From Prorocentrum cordatum (Eukaryota; Sar; Dinophyceae; Prorocentrales; Prorocentraceae): 64,000 nt of DNA. Positions within the stretch are counted from its first letter, which is position 1. Each line of letters starts with the position of its first letter. Shown piece by piece: positions 63,617-64,000 of this stretch. The stretch is taken from assembly GCA_963575745.1 (NCBI GenBank), contig CAUYUJ010000669.1:792501-856500 (forward strand). Reading direction: 5' to 3'. Made by a program: the position numbers and the translations under genes. The notes below the pieces were generated by a model, which saw only the letters and a program-made list of their open reading frames with translations, did no database searches and was not told the origin of the DNA.

Positions 63617-63705
63617 CAATAGCAATAGCAGCAGCAACAACAACAACAGTCGAAACAATAGCAACAACAGCATCAACAACAATCACACCAACACAGCAAC
63701 AACCC
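63575..63705 (+). repeat. CAA/CAG-rich trinucleotide tract
   Basis: CAACAACAACAGCAGCAAC words with TAGCAATAGC interruptions. Confidence 0.9.
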
Positions 63706-64000
63706 CCCGCCCCTGCTGTCTGCTCCCTGCTCCTTCCCCTCCCCCCTCCGTCCTTCATTCCCCCCATGCTCTATCCTCTGATGCTCCCGACCCTCCTCCC
63801 CTCTCCCTGCCCCCTCGCCCCCTTGCGCCCACCCCCGCCCCCCCCGTCGCTCGCAGAGTGGCGGAGGAGGGGGGGCGGAGCGCGTGCGGGGCGCGGAGGG
63901 GGGGGGGGGGGTCGAGGATCCGAGGAGCAAGTTTTTGTTTAACAGCAATTGTTTGCCGCCGCGAGGCGTGCGACGACCTGGTCAAGCGCGCCCACGAGGA
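63706..64000. other. Pyrimidine-rich then G-rich window end
   Basis: CCCCTCCC runs to about 63850, then GGGGGG runs near 63870-63910. A minus-strand frame reading AVKQKLAPRIL is not convincing. No gene supported. Confidence 0.4.

Noticed and set aside
1-64000. tRNA, rRNA, 5S or SL-RNA genes
   Set aside because: Looked for cloverleaf arms, rRNA core words and an SL-RNA donor (SL followed by GT) on both strands; none found by eye.

Overview
This window looks like nuclear DNA of a dinoflagellate; I cannot name the species, and a Prorocentrum-type genome is only a guess. The reasons are: (i) two loci carry degenerate copies of the dinoflagellate trans-spliced leader (DinoSL) just upstream of an ATG, one as the tandem full-plus-truncated pair expected after repeated mRNA retroposition; (ii) the retroelements (Ty1/copia-like gag-pol and an APE/RT/RNase H LINE) have domain texts I recall from dinoflagellate genomes; (iii) there is a von Willebrand D-type secreted protein with the GDPHLQN start; (iv) there is a short interstitial TTTAGGG-type telomeric tract; (v) composition is GC-rich with very large simple-sequence islands and few genes. 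Family assignments rest on motif reading from memory; no search was run.

Layout. 1-9.1 kb: heavily decayed Ty1/copia-like element, cut by the left edge (protease, an unassigned pol region, integrase, reverse transcriptase, RNase H). 9.1-14.4 kb: non-coding, with a family of small terminal-inverted-repeat (MITE-like) elements. 14.46-21.84 kb: a second, younger Ty1/copia-like element bounded by two 138-bp direct repeats that may be its LTRs; all domains are visible but several frameshifts and lost catalytic residues make it dead. 21.9-29.5 kb: CA/CG simple repeats, GC-rich sequence, an unidentified decayed coding region on the minus strand, and degenerate GGCCTCTTGG minisatellites. 29.9-32.0 and 38.1-40.3 kb: two tandem copies of an intact three-exon gene for a small secreted protein of unknown family, separated by a 4.4-kb GAT/GTG island and purine-rich tracts. 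40.3-44.5 kb: mostly unassigned, with the telomere-like tract. 44.6-51.5 kb: LINE with ORF1, endonuclease, RT, RNase H and a zinc-binding C-terminus, broken into several frames. 52.0-53.4 kb: VWD-domain secreted protein gene with a relict DinoSL. 53.7-55.3 kb: minisatellites. 55.6-61.0 kb: a large (1,100 codons, then a stop, then more coding) transposase-like gene followed by a smaller downstream ORF; I regard this pair as the best candidate for an undescribed element. 61.0-64.0 kb: an inverted GAGACTGTTTT minisatellite and a possible first exon at the right edge.

The likely live genes are therefore the two tandem copies, perhaps the VWD gene, the transposase-like gene pair, and an edge exon; almost everything else is transposon debris or satellite-like sequence.
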